Positions 1 through 8,677 of a stretch of 64,000 nt of DNA are shown here, in pieces. The position numbers and the translations under genes are program-made. The notes beneath the pieces are model-generated. The model ran no database searches, was not told where the DNA came from, and was given only the letters and a program-made list of their open reading frames with translations. Source of the stretch: CAVSWN01 sp963770995. GTDB taxonomy: Bacteria; Acidobacteriota; Vicinamibacteria; Vicinamibacterales; CAVVIG01. The stretch covers positions 5,208,001 to 5,272,000 of the forward strand of contig CAVYRS010000001.1 of assembly GCA_963770995.1 (NCBI GenBank), given 5' to 3'. Numbering within the stretch: position 1 is the first letter of the stretch; each line of letters begins with the position of its first letter.

Positions 1-1
1 G

Positions 2-142
2 TTTGGCCAGAACGCCGTGACCGTGAACGGGGCTGATGGCACACCACTGACGGCCGCGGGTCGTGCCGTCACCATCTGGCGCCGAGATCCAGACGGCATC
101 TGGCGTTGTGCGGTTGACATTTGGAATGCGGAGCCAGCGTGA
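2..142 (+). CDS. SnoaL-like / DUF4440 protein, C-terminal end only
   Basis: The frame is open from the window edge and ends in TGA at 140-142, giving 46 residues. The tail TIWRRDPDGIWRCAVDIWN is typical of the last two strands of small SnoaL-like (NTF2-fold, DUF4440) proteins, where a Trp-rich strand follows a short turn. The start lies outside the window. The next gene begins inside the stop codon (GTGA overlap), so the two are probably co-transcribed. The family call rests on the last 20 residues only and no function can be given. Confidence 0.6.
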   Translation, partial: FGQNAVTVNGADGTPLTAAGRAVTIWRRDPDGIWRCAVDIWNAEPA

Positions 143-657
143 GCGGCTCACCCTTGCGGTTCATTGCAGCGAGTGGGCTCGTGATCGGTGCGCTGCTTGG
201 CATGGCCGGCACGTTTGCCCCGTCCGCCTCGCTGCGTGGGCTTGCCTGGGGCCTGGATGGCACCGCGCTTGTCGTTGCAACCGCGCTGCTGACGATTCAC
301 TACGTGCGCAAGGGAAACGACCTCGCGGCCGCCGGATTCCTCGTCTTCGTCGCGGGCGAGGCGCTGATTCTCTCCGGCGCGGCCATGGACCTCGAGGCCA
401 GTGCGCCGTCGTTTGGGGCCGGCGTTGCTCTCTGGTCTGCGTCGCTCGCCAGCGTCGGCGCGTCACGCGCCATGCCCGCGTTGGTCAGTGGCGTCGGCCT
501 TGTGGGATCACTCTTGTTCGCAGTCGTGGCCGTGCAGATCTTCCTGGGGTACCCGCTGACGCCGCTGTCCGAGCCGTTGCCGTTCTTTGCCTATCCGTTC
601 CTGGCGGCAACACTCTTAGGATGGGCGTGGGTGATCTACCGAGGCGCTCGGGACTGA
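139..657 (+). CDS. Small integral membrane protein, unknown function
   Basis: A 172-residue protein with five or six hydrophobic segments (about residues 7-27, 34-54, 62-80, 88-105, 108-130 and 145-165) joined by very short loops, so nearly all of it is within the membrane. I chose the GTG at 139 because it overlaps the previous stop codon by four bases (GTGA); an upstream TTG at 121 would also keep the frame. I do not recognise a family. The 3' end overlaps the MOSC gene on the other strand by 22 bases, tail to tail. Confidence 0.65.
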   Translation: MSGSPLRFIAASGLVIGALLGMAGTFAPSASLRGLAWGLDGTALVVATALLTIHYVRKGNDLAAAGFLVFVAGEALILSGAAMDLEASAPSFGAGVALWSASLASVGASRAMPALVSGVGLVGSLLFAVVAVQIFLGYPLTPLSEPLPFFAYPFLAATLLGWAWVIYRGARD

Positions 658-1403
658 AGAGCCGGTCGTTCATGGAGGAGTACGGGCTGTCCGACCGCCA
701 GTCGACCGATGCGAGTGACCGCGGCGTAGATTCCCGCGGTGTTCTGGTTCGCACGTACGACCGCCTTCAGCATTTCTGGAGCAGGACGAGCCGAGTCGGG
801 ATCGAAATTCACCATCGAGCACCGCTCGTCGCGCATCGTGACGTTGATCGCGGGGGCGTCGTCGGCCTCGCCGAAGGACAGCACGCTGCCCACCCACGCA
901 TCTTCCTGGAAGGGCGCCGGTCGCCGTAAACGCACCACGACATTCGGGCGAAATCGTCGCACGTCCGCGCTCCGCTCGGCGAGTCGTCCGATCTCGCGCA
1001 CTGTATCGGAGGCGATCACGGATACGCTCCCTTCATCGAAAATCCCATGATTCAACTGCATCATCTGCACGGGAGCGCCGCAGCGGCGTCCGACCTCTAT
1101 CGCCAGGTTCTCCCCGAAGATTGGCAGTTCGTCGCCATCCGGCGTGCGAACATGCGTCGGGAGGTCTCCCTGCGCACCGTCGTCACGGCGGTGCGGAGCA
1201 AAGAGGAGCAGGTCGGGAAGCGTGCTGGCCGAGAGCCACGGGAACCCGCTGCGGTCATCGATCCGCCGGAAGGCCAGGCGCCTGTCGCCATCGAGGCCGT
1301 GCCAGCCAAGCGCGGCGACTTCGAGTGGTTCGCCGCCCATGGACTTCACCGGATACCGGAAGATCGCCTCGACTTGTCCGATTTCTATTGGCATGTGCTT
1401 CAT
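636..1403 (-). CDS. MOSC domain-containing protein
   Basis: A 255-residue protein with the MOSC N-terminal beta-barrel at the start (FRYPVKSMGGEPLE, then GLDGDRRLAF) and the MOSC core in the C-terminal half. The RPNVVV strand and the conserved cysteine in ERCSMVNFDPDS match the cysteine that in MOSC proteins is proposed to carry sulfur or bind the molybdenum cofactor. The family includes mARC-type and YcbX-type molybdoenzymes that reduce N-hydroxylated compounds; the partner and substrate here are unknown. The ATG at 1403 (MKHMPIEIGQ) is preferred over a longer upstream frame because homology begins just after it; a second ATG lies three codons later. The frame is intact. Confidence 0.85.
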   Translation of the reverse strand: MKHMPIEIGQVEAIFRYPVKSMGGEPLEVAALGWHGLDGDRRLAFRRIDDRSGFPWLSASTLPDLLLFAPHRRDDGAQGDLPTHVRTPDGDELPIFGENLAIEVGRRCGAPVQMMQLNHGIFDEGSVSVIASDTVREIGRLAERSADVRRFRPNVVVRLRRPAPFQEDAWVGSVLSFGEADDAPAINVTMRDERCSMVNFDPDSARPAPEMLKAVVRANQNTAGIYAAVTRIGRLAVGQPVLLHERPALQSRAPR

Positions 1404-1470
1404 TGACCGTGAGCCGCCGGAGGCTTTCTGAAACGAAGCAATAATGTAGAACATCACAGGAGACACCGAC

Positions 1471-1948
1471 ATGTCGGACGGCGATCGCAGCACCACGGAC
1501 GCTCTTCCACCGCACGCACAACTTGTCCAGATGGCGATGGGCCACTGGGTCTCGCGCATTGTCTACGTAGCCGCCAGGCTGGGCCTGGCTGATCACCTCG
1601 CCGGAGGGCCCAAAAGCGCCGACGAATTGGCCGGACCCACCGGGACTCACGCGCTCGCTCTACCGCATCATTCACGACTGGAGCGAGGACCAGTGCCTCA
1701 CCATCCTCGGAAACTGCCGGCGGGCCATGCGCTCCGGCAGCCGCCTGCTGATCATCGAGACGGTCCTTCCGGCCGGCGATACGCCGCACCCGGGCAAGAT
1801 GCTCGACCTGATGATGCTGGTTGGACCCGGAGGGCAGGAGCGAACGGAACAGGAATACGCCGCGCTGCTCGGCAAGGCCGGGTTCCGTCTCACCCGCGTC
1901 GTACCGACCGCATCGCCGGTGAGCGTCGTCGAAGGCGCGATCGCGTGA
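1471..1948 (+). pseudogene. Class I O-methyltransferase with its SAM-binding centre missing
   Basis: The first 60 codons encode the dimerisation domain of the small-molecule O-methyltransferase family (WVSRIVYVAARLGLADHLA, then DELAGPTGTHA). After one frame change the sequence reads SLYR and passes at once into IIHDWSEDQCLTILGNCRR, which in the family lies about 170 residues further on. The final strands follow (SRLLIIETVLPAGDTPHPGK, then the C-terminus). The glycine-rich SAM site and the catalytic region are absent, so the product cannot be an active methyltransferase. A Shine-Dalgarno-like GGAG precedes the ATG. Either a deletion joined the two ends at a short CGC identity, or the assembly collapsed here. 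Confidence 0.8.
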
Positions 1949-2020
1949 CGAGGTCAATCGGCTACGAGCCCTTTCTCCGTTGTCGTCAGAGGCGCGGGTC
2001 ATTAGAATCAGCGTCGCCCC

Positions 2021-4773
2021 GTGCCCCTATCCGCTGGCACACGCCTCGGTCCGTACGAGATCCTCTCTGCGCTCGGCGCCGGCGGCATGGGCGAGGTCTA
2101 CCGCGCGCGGGACACGAAGCTGGATCGCGCCGTCGCGATCAAGATCCTGCCCGAGGCGTTCGCCGCCGACACGGAGCGGATCGCGCGGTTTCAGCGCGAG
2201 GCCAAGACCCTGGCCTCGTTGAACCACCCGAACATCGCCCACATCCACGGTCTCGAAGAATCCAACGGCGTCCGCGCGCTCGTGATGGAGCTCGTTGAGG
2301 GCGAGGACCTCGCACAGCGCATCGCGCGCGGGGCGATCCCGGTCGCCGAGGCGCTACCCATCGCGAAGCAGATGGCTGACGCGCTGGAAGCGGCGCACGA
2401 GCAAGGCATCATCCATCGCGACTTGAAGCCGGCGAACATCAAGGTGCGACCGGACGGCACGGTGAAGGTGCTGGACTTCGGCCTGGCGAAGGCGATGGAG
2501 CCCGCCTTCGCGCAAGGCGCTTCGGCGGGGCAAGCCGACGCATCGATGTCACCGACCATCACGACGCCGGCGATGACGCAGGCCGGGATGATTCTCGGCA
2601 CGGCCGCCTACATGAGCCCGGAGCAGGCGCGCGGCAAGACGGTGGACAAGCGCGCCGATATCTGGGCGTTCGGCTGTGTGCTCTACGAAATGCTCACGGG
2701 GCAACGGGCATTCGATGGGGAGGGTGTCTCGGAAACGCTGGCGCGCGTCATCGAGCGTGAGCCGGACTGGGCCAGGCTGCCGGCGACGCTGTCGCCCGCG
2801 CTGCGCACATACATCACGCGCTGCCTGCAGAAAGATCCCAGACAGCGCGTGCAGGCCATCGGCGACGTCCGGCTGGCGCTGGAGGGCGCGTTCGAGACGG
2901 CTGTGCCGCAGACGGCCGCGCCAGCGGTTGTGGCGCAGTGGCGGCGCGTCGCACTCGTCGGTGTCGCGGCGATCATCGCGAGCGGCGCGATCATCGGCAC
3001 GCTGGTGTGGTTTGCCGCGCGCCGGGCTGAGCCGGTGCCGCCTCGTGTCTCGCGCCTGCAGCTCACGCCCGCGGGCGCCGCCGCGCTGACCATCGGCTGG
3101 AACGACCGCGACCTGGCAATCACGCCGGACGGTTCCCGCCTCATTTACGTCGGCAACCAAGGCACGCAGATCTTCGTCCGCGCGCTCGACGCCCTCGCGC
3201 CGGTGGCGGTGTTCACCGGCCTGCCGCGCGGGCTGTTCGTTTCCCCCGATGGACAGTGGATCGGATTCGTGGACGGCCTCAGCGTGTTGAAGAAAGTTGC
3301 GGTGACCGGCGGGCCGGCGGTCACCCTGGCGACGATCGACACCGCTGGTTCCAGCGGCGCGACGTGGGGACCGGATGACACGATCATCGTCGCAACCAAT
3401 AGCGTGGACACCGGTCTGCAGCGGGTCTCCGCGGCAGGCGGGCCGCTGACGGTGCTGACGCGGCCCGACCGCGCGCAGGGCGAAGCCGATCACTTCTGGC
3501 CCGAGATGCTGCCCGGCGGCCGGGCCGTATTGTTCACGATCACGTCGCTGACGGGCGGCCTCGATGCCGCACAAGTGGCCGTCCTGGATCTCCAGACAGG
3601 GGCGCGCCGGATTCTCGTGCGCGGCGGCAGTCACGCCCATTACGTGTCGAGCGGGCGGCTCGCCAGCGCGGCGAGCGCGAAGGCGGCCATCTCGTCTACG
3701 CGGCGGCCGGCACGCTGCGTGCGGTGCCGTTCGACCTGGCCCGTCTCGAAACGCGCGGGACGCCTGTGACCGTCGTCCCTGACGTGGTCACGACAATCAA
3801 AGGCGGCGTGAACGCCGTCGTGGCGGGCGATGGCACGCTGGCCTACGTGTTGGGGACGGTCGAGGGAACGCCGCGCACGCTCGTGTGGGTAGACCGCCAG
3901 GGCCACGAGACGCCGATTCCGGCGCCGCCGCGCCCGTATCTCCTTCCCGCGCTGTCACCCGATGGCACGCGCGTCGCGGTCTTCGCCAACGATCAGCAGC
4001 GTGACCTCTGGCTCTGGGATCTTCGCCGCACGACGCTCACACGTCTCACATCCACGCCTGGTGTTGATGTTGTCCAAGTGTGGACGCCCGACAGCCGCCG
4101 GCTGATCTTCACGTCGGAACGAGCGGGGGTGCGGAATCTGTTCTGGCAGGCGGCGGACGGCACCGGCGCGGTCGAGCGGCTGACCGAGAGTCCCGACACC
4201 CAGTACCCGACGGGGGTGTCACCCGACGGCCGTCGGCTGATCTTCACTGATGAGTCTCCAACAACGGCCAACGACGTGATGATGATCGAATTGGACGGGA
4301 CCCGTCGCGTGACGCCGCTCGTGCAGTCCCCGTTCACCGAGCGGAACGGGATCATCTCGCCCGACGGCCGCTGGCTCGCCTACGAGGCGAATGACTCGGG
4401 CCGGTTCGAAATCTATGTGCGGCCGTTCCCGGACGTGAACAGCGGTCGCTGGCAGGTGTCCACCACCGGCGGGACCCGGCCAATCTGGGCGCGGAGCGGG
4501 CAGGAGCTGGTCTATGTCTCTCCGACGGGTGCGCTCATGGGGGTGGGGGTGGCGCGCGGCCCGTCGTGGGCGGCCACGACGCCGACGCTGGTTGTGAAGG
4601 AGGGGTACTTCACGAATCTGAACTGGTGGGGCCGGTCGTACGACATTTCACCCGACGGCCAGCGGTTCCTGATGATCAAAGAGGGCGGCGCCGATGGGAC
4701 CGCTGCGCCTGCGAGCATCATCGTCGTGCAGCACTGGGTCGAGGAGCTGAAGCGGCTCGTGCCGACGAAATAG
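2021..4773 (+). CDS. Serine/threonine protein kinase with C-terminal TolB/WD40-like beta-propeller (one frameshift)
   Basis: The kinase domain spans about residues 12-285: glycine loop LGAGGMGEVY, Lys41, catalytic His132-Arg133-Asp134, DFG at 152-154 and the MSPEQ activation-segment end. A single membrane helix at 311-332 is followed by about 580 residues rich in SPDG and TPDS turns, the signature of TolB-type propeller blades, so the sensor is outside and the kinase inside the cytoplasm. A one-base frame change near 3660-3695 splits the gene (the frame resumes at GHLVYAAAGTLRAV). The GTG at 2021 is fixed by the family N-terminus LGPYEILSALGAGGMGE. This architecture is common in Acidobacteriota; ligand and targets are unknown. 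Confidence 0.9.
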
Positions 4774-4818
4774 CGCGGTGCTCACCGCGGCACCATTGAT
4801 AACATTCGGCGGCACTAT

Positions 4819-5490
4819 ATGAGTCTCCACCTGATCTCGCGTTCCGTCTTCATGGCGTGTGTGCTCGCTACCGCTGCGTTCGCAGAACAGGCTGACGCGT
4901 TTCTGAACTGGGACAAGGGTCAGGCCACATCGATCGGAACGGCGATGCGGCGAGTCGACAACATCGGAAGCCCGATGTCATTGCGCGGGCTGAAGACCGA
5001 CAGAGCGATCAGTTACAAGATGCGCGCAACATGGCTGACACCGGAAGTCATACGCGCAGCGGCCCGCCTGGTCCAACTCAACGAGAGACTGTCTCCAGAA
5101 CGCGCTCGCGCGCTCGTCGCCGAAGCTGAGGGCGCAGGAGACACTGTGTTCCTGATCGAAATCGACCCGAACGAGGGTTCCGGCATCGTTCCAGAGGACT
5201 GGACAGCGATCCTGCAGCCGAAGGGCTTGGCTCGAGGGGAAGCCGGCGCGGTCCACGGTACCAAGAACGCGAGGCTTCAGGACGTGCGGGCGTTGTCGGG
5301 TGTGTTCAAGCGCGATTACGCATACGACGCGTTCTGGGTTGTGTTTTCGTTGAAGAACGAGTCCGGTCGGCCATTGTTCGACCCTGGTACGAGGGAAGCC
5401 GAGTTAGTGGTGAATATCCACGGTCGAGAGGGCGTCGTGTCCTGGGCCATTCCCGACTCCATTCGGAATCGCGCAGCATCAATGCCGTAG
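4819..5490 (+). CDS. Secreted protein of unknown function
   Basis: A 223-residue protein with a cleavable signal peptide (hydrophobic residues 6-21, likely cut after Ala-Phe-Ala near 22). The mature part is hydrophilic with mixed secondary structure and no motif I recognise. No lipobox or transmembrane helix follows. It lies 45 bases after the kinase and 33 bases before a small membrane-protein gene on the same strand, so co-transcription with the latter is plausible. The frame is intact and codon use looks like that of its neighbours. Confidence 0.65.
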   Translation: MSLHLISRSVFMACVLATAAFAEQADAFLNWDKGQATSIGTAMRRVDNIGSPMSLRGLKTDRAISYKMRATWLTPEVIRAAARLVQLNERLSPERARALVAEAEGAGDTVFLIEIDPNEGSGIVPEDWTAILQPKGLARGEAGAVHGTKNARLQDVRALSGVFKRDYAYDAFWVVFSLKNESGRPLFDPGTREAELVVNIHGREGVVSWAIPDSIRNRAASMP

Positions 5491-5523
5491 GAGGAAGCCC
5501 CTTGGACAGAACCAGACAAAGCG

Positions 5524-6003
5524 GTGAGCGACGTGTCCCAAGCTGAGTGGTCCCTGGCTGCACTCGTGTTTTTCTACAGCCTGAATGTCGGCCCGATGAT
5601 GTTTGAGTCACTCACGTCCGACCGAACGTGGGCGTCCAATCCACCGGACTCGTTTTACATGTTCCTCGGAGCCTACGGTCAGAAGACGGCCCACTATTGG
5701 AGAATCGTGACACCCCTGGCCGTGGTGAGCTTTGTCGGCAGCCTCGTGTTCAATTGGCAGGTAGTGGACAGGAGGGTGTGGCTGTTCATCGCGTTCACGT
5801 TGTACGTGGCCGTTCAAGCAGCCACGATGGGGTATTTCGTTCCCGAGCAGGAACAGTTGATCTCGAGCGCGAGCTCACTTTCGCGAGAGGTCCTCAAGGC
5901 CCGCGCGGATCGATGGATCCTGCTGAATCATGCTCGGAATGTGGCTGGAGTTCTGACCTTCGTATTCCTCCTTCGCGCGGTGTTCGTCCCTCGGATTCCA
6001 TGA
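5524..6003 (+). CDS. Four-helix membrane protein, DUF1772-like
   Basis: A 159-residue protein starting with GTG. Four hydrophobic stretches are visible (about 10-30, 60-85, 88-108 and 135-155). The closing motif RWILLNHARNVAGVLTFVFL resembles the last helix of DUF1772 (anthrone-oxygenase-like) membrane proteins, where a conserved Trp and Asn-x-x-Arg precede the helix. The resemblance is weak and no catalytic role is claimed. It follows the secreted protein gene by 33 bases. The 130 bases after it hold nothing I can name. Confidence 0.6.
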   Translation: MSDVSQAEWSLAALVFFYSLNVGPMMFESLTSDRTWASNPPDSFYMFLGAYGQKTAHYWRIVTPLAVVSFVGSLVFNWQVVDRRVWLFIAFTLYVAVQAATMGYFVPEQEQLISSASSLSREVLKARADRWILLNHARNVAGVLTFVFLLRAVFVPRIP

Positions 6004-6136
6004 AGCTTCAGAACCCACGCTGCGGATGAGGTAGGATGCCGCCCGCTCAGCCCCATCTCATAGAGGTGCCAGTCGTGTCACGATCGACGTCCGCCGTAGG
6101 CCTGTTGACCATGCTCGCGATCGCGGGGAGACTGAC

Positions 6137-6991
6137 ATGGATCCGATCAGACGCAAGATATTGAAAACCGGCGCCACCGCGACGGCGATCGCAGCGGTGC
6201 CGCGCGCGTTTGCGCAGCAGGCTGTGAAAGGAGGCGCTGCCGTGTCCTTCTACGAAAAAGGGAAGGTTCGCATCCGCTATCAGGAAGCGGGCTCCGGCTT
6301 TCCGCTGTTGCTCATCGCCGGCGGGGGACTGAACTCGACGATCGCCGGCCTGGCCAGTCCCTTCAACGCGATCGAGGAGTTCAAGGGCGAGTACCGCTGC
6401 ATCGCGTCGGATCTGCGCAACGCCAACGGCGGCCAGTCCTCCGGCCCGCTCGAGATCGATCGGCCGTGGGATGCCTACACCGACGATCATCTCGGGGTGA
6501 TGGATTACCTGGGCATCGACAAGTTCATGGTGATGGGCTTCTGCATCGGCGGGCCGTTCATCTGGAACCTCCTGCGGCGGGCGCCGAATCGTGTCGTCGC
6601 CGCCGTGCTCGCGCAGCCGAGCGGGTCGCGTCCGGAAATGCGCGATCTGTTCTACGACAACAACATGAAGGGGTGGGGTCCCGAGCTGGTCAAGCGCCGG
6701 CCCGAGATCACGATGGAGATGGTCGACAGGTTTCTGACGAAGATGTATCGGACCAACGCCGACTTCGTCTTTACCGTGACCCGCGACTTCGTGCGCGCAT
6801 GCCAGACGCCGATCCTGATCTTGCCGGACGACATCCCGGCGCATCCGTACGCGGTGGCCATGGAAGCCGCGATGCTCGCGCCGAACGCCGAAGTGAGCAT
6901 GTTCCCGTGGAAGGAGCCCAAGGAACGGATTCCCCTGGCAGTGCGCCAGATCCGTTCCTTCCTCCGCGCGCACCGGCCGGCTTCCGCGTGA
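6137..6991 (+). CDS. Tat-exported alpha/beta hydrolase with a cysteine nucleophile
   Basis: A 284-residue protein with an N-terminal twin-arginine signal (RRKILKTGATATAIAAV) and then the alpha/beta-hydrolase fold: oxyanion strand PLLLIAGGG, the DLR strand, and the nucleophile elbow GFCIGG with Cys136 where most relatives have Ser. Dienelactone hydrolases also use Cys at this place. A candidate acid and His lie near ILPDDIPAHP. The gene is preceded by GGGGAGA eight bases from the ATG. Tat export implies that it folds in the cytoplasm and acts in the periplasm. It may belong with the MFS transporter and amidohydrolase downstream, but a methyltransferase remnant lies between them. Confidence 0.8.
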   Translation: MDPIRRKILKTGATATAIAAVPRAFAQQAVKGGAAVSFYEKGKVRIRYQEAGSGFPLLLIAGGGLNSTIAGLASPFNAIEEFKGEYRCIASDLRNANGGQSSGPLEIDRPWDAYTDDHLGVMDYLGIDKFMVMGFCIGGPFIWNLLRRAPNRVVAAVLAQPSGSRPEMRDLFYDNNMKGWGPELVKRRPEITMEMVDRFLTKMYRTNADFVFTVTRDFVRACQTPILILPDDIPAHPYAVAMEAAMLAPNAEVSMFPWKEPKERIPLAVRQIRSFLRAHRPASA

Positions 6992-7059
6992 GGAATGGCT
7001 CACAGCGCGCGGCCGCGGCTGAAGATGGGTCGTCAATTCGTCCAAATCACCACGGTCTG

Positions 7060-7290
7060 ATGTCCGATCTGCATGAGCAGTTTGGGGACATCGGGATGGA
7101 ACAACAGGTGAAGCCCATCGCCGGCCGGCGTCACCGCTTGCCCGACGGTTCCGAGCGTTATCTCGTGGACGCGGCACTCCTGACCACCCTCACACGAGAA
7201 CTGGGCGGAGCGTTGATCGATCCGCTCAAGACCACCGTCGTGCAAGACCAGCGTTGTATGACAACCTGGGTCGTGCGCAAGCGCGGCTGA
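7060..7290 (+). pseudogene. SAM-dependent methyltransferase remnant, centre deleted in frame
   Basis: Seventy-six codons. The first ten (MSDLHEQFGDI) match the usual opening of a class I methyltransferase family that continues with a SAM-binding glycine loop. Here the sequence jumps directly to what looks like the C-terminal third: VKPIAGRRHRLPDGSERYLV, then DPLKTTVVQDQRCMTTWVV. About 100-120 residues carrying the whole SAM site are missing and the two ends are in frame. The product would be unable to bind SAM. The family call comes from memory of its first and last segments. Confidence 0.6.
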
Positions 7291-7297
7291 CGCACAT

Positions 7298-7408
7298 GTG
7301 CTCGTGACCGGCTCGCGGCAGCATATCGGACCCTGGGTCGCCTACGCCGCTGCGCTGTGGGCGGCGGTGTTTGCCGCCTTCCACATCATCTGGGCGGCTG
7401 CCGCATCG
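7298..7408 (+). pseudogene. Fragment of a small membrane protein (first helix only)
   Basis: Between the methyltransferase remnant and the MFS gene a GTG at 7298 opens a frame whose 30-residue core (GPWVAYAAALWAAVFAAFH) is one amphiphilic membrane helix like the first helix of small DUF3995-type membrane proteins. It runs on without a stop into the MFS gene, so it would otherwise be read as an odd N-terminal extension of the transporter. Treating it as the truncated start of a lost gene fits the two shortened genes next to it. Weak evidence. Confidence 0.35.
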
Positions 7409-7432
7409 CGTAGAATCCGTGTCGATTCCACG

Positions 7433-8674
7433 ATGACAGGCGATCGCCTCTGGATTGTCGTGCTGATCTCAGGCTTTCTGGGCCTGATGGTCGACGGCAT
7501 GGATCTGATGTTTCTCTCCTACAGCCTCCCCAGCCTGATGCGGGATCTCCAGATCTCGAAAGTGCAGGCCGGGTCGCTGGCCAGCTATTCCTTGCTTGGA
7601 ATGGCGCTCGGCGGGTTCTTTGGAGGCTGGGCGGCCGATCGCTTCGGGCGCGTGCGCGTCGTCGTGTGGACCATCGTGGTGTTTTCCGTCGGGACCGCCG
7701 CCCTTGGCCTGACGCAGAGCTACTGGCAATTTGCGATCCTGCGGTTCATCTCCGCACTCGGCCTGGGCGCCGAGTACGTCGTGTGCAACACGCTGATGGC
7801 GGAATACGTCCCCACGGAACGCCGCGCGACGGTGCTGGGCACGCTGCAAGCGGGGTGGTCGGTCGGGTACGTCGTGGCGACGGTTCTGGCCGGAGCCATC
7901 ATTCCGGTGTACGGATGGCGTCCGTTGTTTGCCACGGCTCTCGTCCCGGTTCTTCTGGCGCTCTTCATTCGCAGGGTCGTGCCAGAGCCTCCGAGCTGGA
8001 AGAAATCAGTGAGCACTCCGTCCGCGGCGAAACGAGAGAGTCAGTGGAAAGCCGTTTTCGCCAGCCCGCAGCGACGCCGAATCTTCATGCTGTGGACGCT
8101 GACTTCCTGCGCTCTGCAGTTTGGCTATTTCGGCGTGAACAACTGGCTGCCGACATATATCGTCAGCGAGCTCGCGTTCGACTTCACCACGATGACCGGC
8201 TACATGGTCGGCACGTACGTGGCGATGATTCTGGGCAAGATCATCGCGGGCTACCTGGCGGACCTGTTCGGCCGCCGCTGGGTCTATGTCTTCGGCGGCC
8301 TGAGCACGGCGCTGTTTCTGCCGGTGATCGTCCAGCTGCAGACGCCAGGGAACATCGTTGTGTTGCTCACGGTCTTCGGGTTTCTCTACGGCGTCCCGTA
8401 CGGAGTGAACGCCACGTACATGACCGAGAGTTTCGAGACGCATATCAGGGGAACGGCGGTGGGAGGCGCGTACAACCTCGGGCGAGTCGGCGCGGCCATC
8501 GCTCCGATGTTGATCGGCGCCATTGCCACCACCTACTCGATCGGGCTTGGCTTGATCGTCATGGGCGGTGCCTACTTCCTCACCGGCCTGATCCCGGCTC
8601 TGTTCATCCGGGAGAAGATGTTTGACCCACGGGAGTCCGCTGCGCCGGCGATGGCGAGAGAGGCAGCGATATAA
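7433..8674 (+). CDS. MFS transporter, aromatic acid:H+ symporter (AAHS) type
   Basis: A 413-residue, twelve-helix major facilitator. The first helix carries the DGMD signature that AAHS transporters use for substrate and proton binding, and the loop between helices 2 and 3 has the MFS A-motif (GGWAADRFGRVRVV). AAHS members import benzoate-type acids with protons. I chose the ATG at 7433 (MTGDRLWIVV) because alignment to the family begins there; the longer frame upstream is a separate fragment. The amidohydrolase starts three bases after the stop, so the two form an operon: uptake of an aromatic acid beside an enzyme of the decarboxylase/hydrolase superfamily. Confidence 0.85.
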   Translation: MTGDRLWIVVLISGFLGLMVDGMDLMFLSYSLPSLMRDLQISKVQAGSLASYSLLGMALGGFFGGWAADRFGRVRVVVWTIVVFSVGTAALGLTQSYWQFAILRFISALGLGAEYVVCNTLMAEYVPTERRATVLGTLQAGWSVGYVVATVLAGAIIPVYGWRPLFATALVPVLLALFIRRVVPEPPSWKKSVSTPSAAKRESQWKAVFASPQRRRIFMLWTLTSCALQFGYFGVNNWLPTYIVSELAFDFTTMTGYMVGTYVAMILGKIIAGYLADLFGRRWVYVFGGLSTALFLPVIVQLQTPGNIVVLLTVFGFLYGVPYGVNATYMTESFETHIRGTAVGGAYNLGRVGAAIAPMLIGAIATTYSIGLGLIVMGGAYFLTGLIPALFIREKMFDPRESAAPAMAREAAI

Positions 8675-8677
8675 CAC

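Noticed and set aside
7298..8674. An MFS transporter with a 45-residue N-terminal extension
   Set aside because: The family begins at MTGDRLWIVV. The extension is one extra helix that resembles the start of another small membrane protein.
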